Part shown: positions 57,658 to 58,678 of the stretch, in pieces
Layout of the letters: each line of letters begins with the position of its first letter
How positions within the stretch are numbered: position 1 is the stretch's first letter
Assembly: GCA_003584005.1 (NCBI GenBank)
Contig: QXHL01000019.1
Span: 1-58,678, forward strand
Length of the DNA: 58,678 nucleotides
Source of the DNA: Alicyclobacillaceae bacterium I2511
Lineage (GTDB): Bacteria > Bacillota > Bacilli > Alicyclobacillales > Alicyclobacillaceae
Reading direction: 5' to 3'
Notes under the pieces: model-generated
What the model saw: only the letters and a program-made list of their open reading frames with translations
The model's database searches: none
Told to the model about the DNA's origin: nothing
Translations under genes and position numbers: made by a program

Positions 57658-58678
57658 CTATAGAAACTTTCGTTGGGTTCGTTTCCCATCATGTGTAAAC
57701 AACACCTCTCGCCCCTCTATCACCGTTTGCAGGTGACTGGGGCGACCCCACAGTTGGTATACATAAGGCAGGGTTTTCTCTAGATACTTGACATCCAATT
57801 CCACCCCCTCATAGGCATGTCGCAGGTACAATTCCCCGTTTTGATTGTAGTCACCGTCTTGCACATAAAGCACCGGGATGCCCCCATTGACCCGCGAGGT
57901 ACAAATCTCGTCCCGTACTTTCTCCCAATCGGTCTCCACCACCCGCCACTCGTTCCCAACTTTTTGGTACAAGAACAAGTCCAGTTTCTGTACCAGTTCT
58001 TTAGTCAGATAATTGCGTAAAAATGAAAGGTCGTTTTCCGTTTCCCGTACCTCGAATATTTTTTCCTTTCCACAACCCGGTTTTCGGCCATAAAGCGTTT
58101 GTTCTTCTTGTGTTGGATTGTCCCATCGTCGCTCAATGTCTTCCCAGAGGGCCAGTCCCAAGTGATACGGATTGACGTTGAATTTTGAGGGCAGAACGAC
58201 TCCAGAGTGCATCTTGGCAAATTCCAGTGCCTCTGCATCTGTCAATTCCATTTCACGCATAATCCGTAAATGCCAGTAAGTAGCCCAGCCTTCGTTCATA
58301 ATCTTCGTCTCCAACTGAGGCCAAAAATACAACATTTCCTCCCTCAGCAAGGACAGCACATCCCGTTCCCATTCTTCCAGCAAACGACTGTGCTCAATCA
58401 AAAACAACATCAAATCTTTTTGTGGAACCTCCGGGCTGCGTGCCCTCGAAAGCGCTGCTGCAGAGGCTGCACCGTTGGTGGCCGTACCGCCGCTTTGCGA
58501 GTTTCCGCCGCCCCCCGCATTGGCTGTCCCAGTCACTGCGTTGTCCCCCACTTTTTGCAGGCGTTTGTCCAGACCCCACAAATCTTCATAGCCCCCACTT
58601 TTCTGCCATGGGCCTCGATTTGAAGCGGCCATAGGCAGACTCCGCCCCGTGTTTTGGGAAGCCCCCCCCGTCTGTACT
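57658..58678 (-). CDS. spoVR: Stage V sporulation protein R, SpoVR (5' end beyond right edge)
   Basis: About 340 residues of the C-terminal two-thirds; the frame stays open to the right edge, so the ATG at 58632 is internal. Very close to Bacillus SpoVR: YEDLWGLDKR, LLREEMLYFWPQLETKIMNE, WATYWHLRIMREM, FEVRETENDLSFLRNYLTK, ARVNGG-like SRVNGGIPVLYV and YLEKTLPYVYQLWGR. SpoVR is needed for a normal spore cortex. A Gly/Asn/Ser-rich insert (NAGGGGNSQSGGTATNGAAS) separates the DLW motif from the rest and is longer than in the Bacillus protein. A hairpin and the toxin-antitoxin promoter follow its stop. Confidence 0.95.
   Translation of the reverse strand, partial: VQTGGASQNTGRSLPMAASNRGPWQKSGGYEDLWGLDKRLQKVGDNAVTGTANAGGGGNSQSGGTATNGAASAAALSRARSPEVPQKDLMLFLIEHSRLLEEWERDVLSLLREEMLYFWPQLETKIMNEGWATYWHLRIMREMELTDAEALEFAKMHSGVVLPSKFNVNPYHLGLALWEDIERRWDNPTQEEQTLYGRKPGCGKEKIFEVRETENDLSFLRNYLTKELVQKLDLFLYQKVGNEWRVVETDWEKVRDEICTSRVNGGIPVLYVQDGDYNQNGELYLRHAYEGVELDVKYLEKTLPYVYQLWGRPSHLQTVIEGREVLFTHDGKRTQRKFL

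Overview
The window looks like chromosomal DNA of a spore-forming member of the Bacilli. The support is spoVR, a CotS-type spore-coat kinase, pheB, degV, a YhfH-like zinc ribbon, lipoprotein signals, strong AGGAGG ribosome binding sites and sigma-A and sigma-54 (SigL) promoters. Alicyclobacillaceae would fit the flavour, but that is inference. No rRNA, tRNA, CRISPR array or intact insertion sequence was found. Most of it is catabolic accessory genome.

Left part (1-12.3 kb): a truncated xylulokinase diverges from its ROK repressor XylR across an intergenic region with a good xylO match, followed by an aldose 1-epimerase. A pair of very small genes (30 and 54 codons) follows. Then comes a GABA-type block: aminotransferase, amino-acid permease, aldehyde dehydrogenase and EamA exporter on the minus strand, opposite a PAS/AAA+ sigma-54 activator, with a near-perfect -24/-12 promoter before the aminotransferase. 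A UreG-like GTPase without urease overlaps the activator's 3' end.

Middle (12.3-43 kb): a 960-base noncoding, repeat-bearing stretch, YceI, aspartokinase with PheB (tandem repeat across their junction), an SGNH hydrolase, a class A PBP, PanD, and a second sigma-54 module (RocR-like activator, enhancer-like sites, -24/-12 promoter, second aminotransferase). Then a deacetylase lipoprotein, an M29-like aminopeptidase, PepF, two small proteins, and a five-gene operon for an organic acid (IclR, class III CoA-transferase, COG3964 amidohydrolase, HMG-CoA-lyase-like enzyme, MFS transporter). Proline iminopeptidase, DegV, RmuC, a Crp/Fnr regulator with a DUF2892 protein, and a VOR/KOR-type 2-oxoacid:ferredoxin oxidoreductase operon with an associated P-loop ATPase follow.

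Right part (43-58.7 kb): an aldo/keto reductase; a hexuronate operon (KDPG aldolase, altronate dehydratase, tagaturonate reductase, an IolB-like protein, a metal-ligand-poor M24 homologue) facing a LacI regulator, with an operator inside the promoter and a heptanucleotide repeat array at the predicted start of the transcript; an XRE-DUF1232 fusion opposite an Nramp-like transporter with changed metal-site motifs; a compact FMN-binding protein/ApbE/RnfD-like redox cluster; a CotS-type protein; a RelE-like toxin-antitoxin pair; and the 3' part of spoVR running off the right edge.

The best candidates for something new are the non-canonical uronate operon (IolB-like protein where a uronate isomerase is expected, plus a pseudo-peptidase), the three-gene flavin redox cluster whose ApbE has no export signal, and the altered-site Nramp transporter next to an XRE-DUF1232 regulator.
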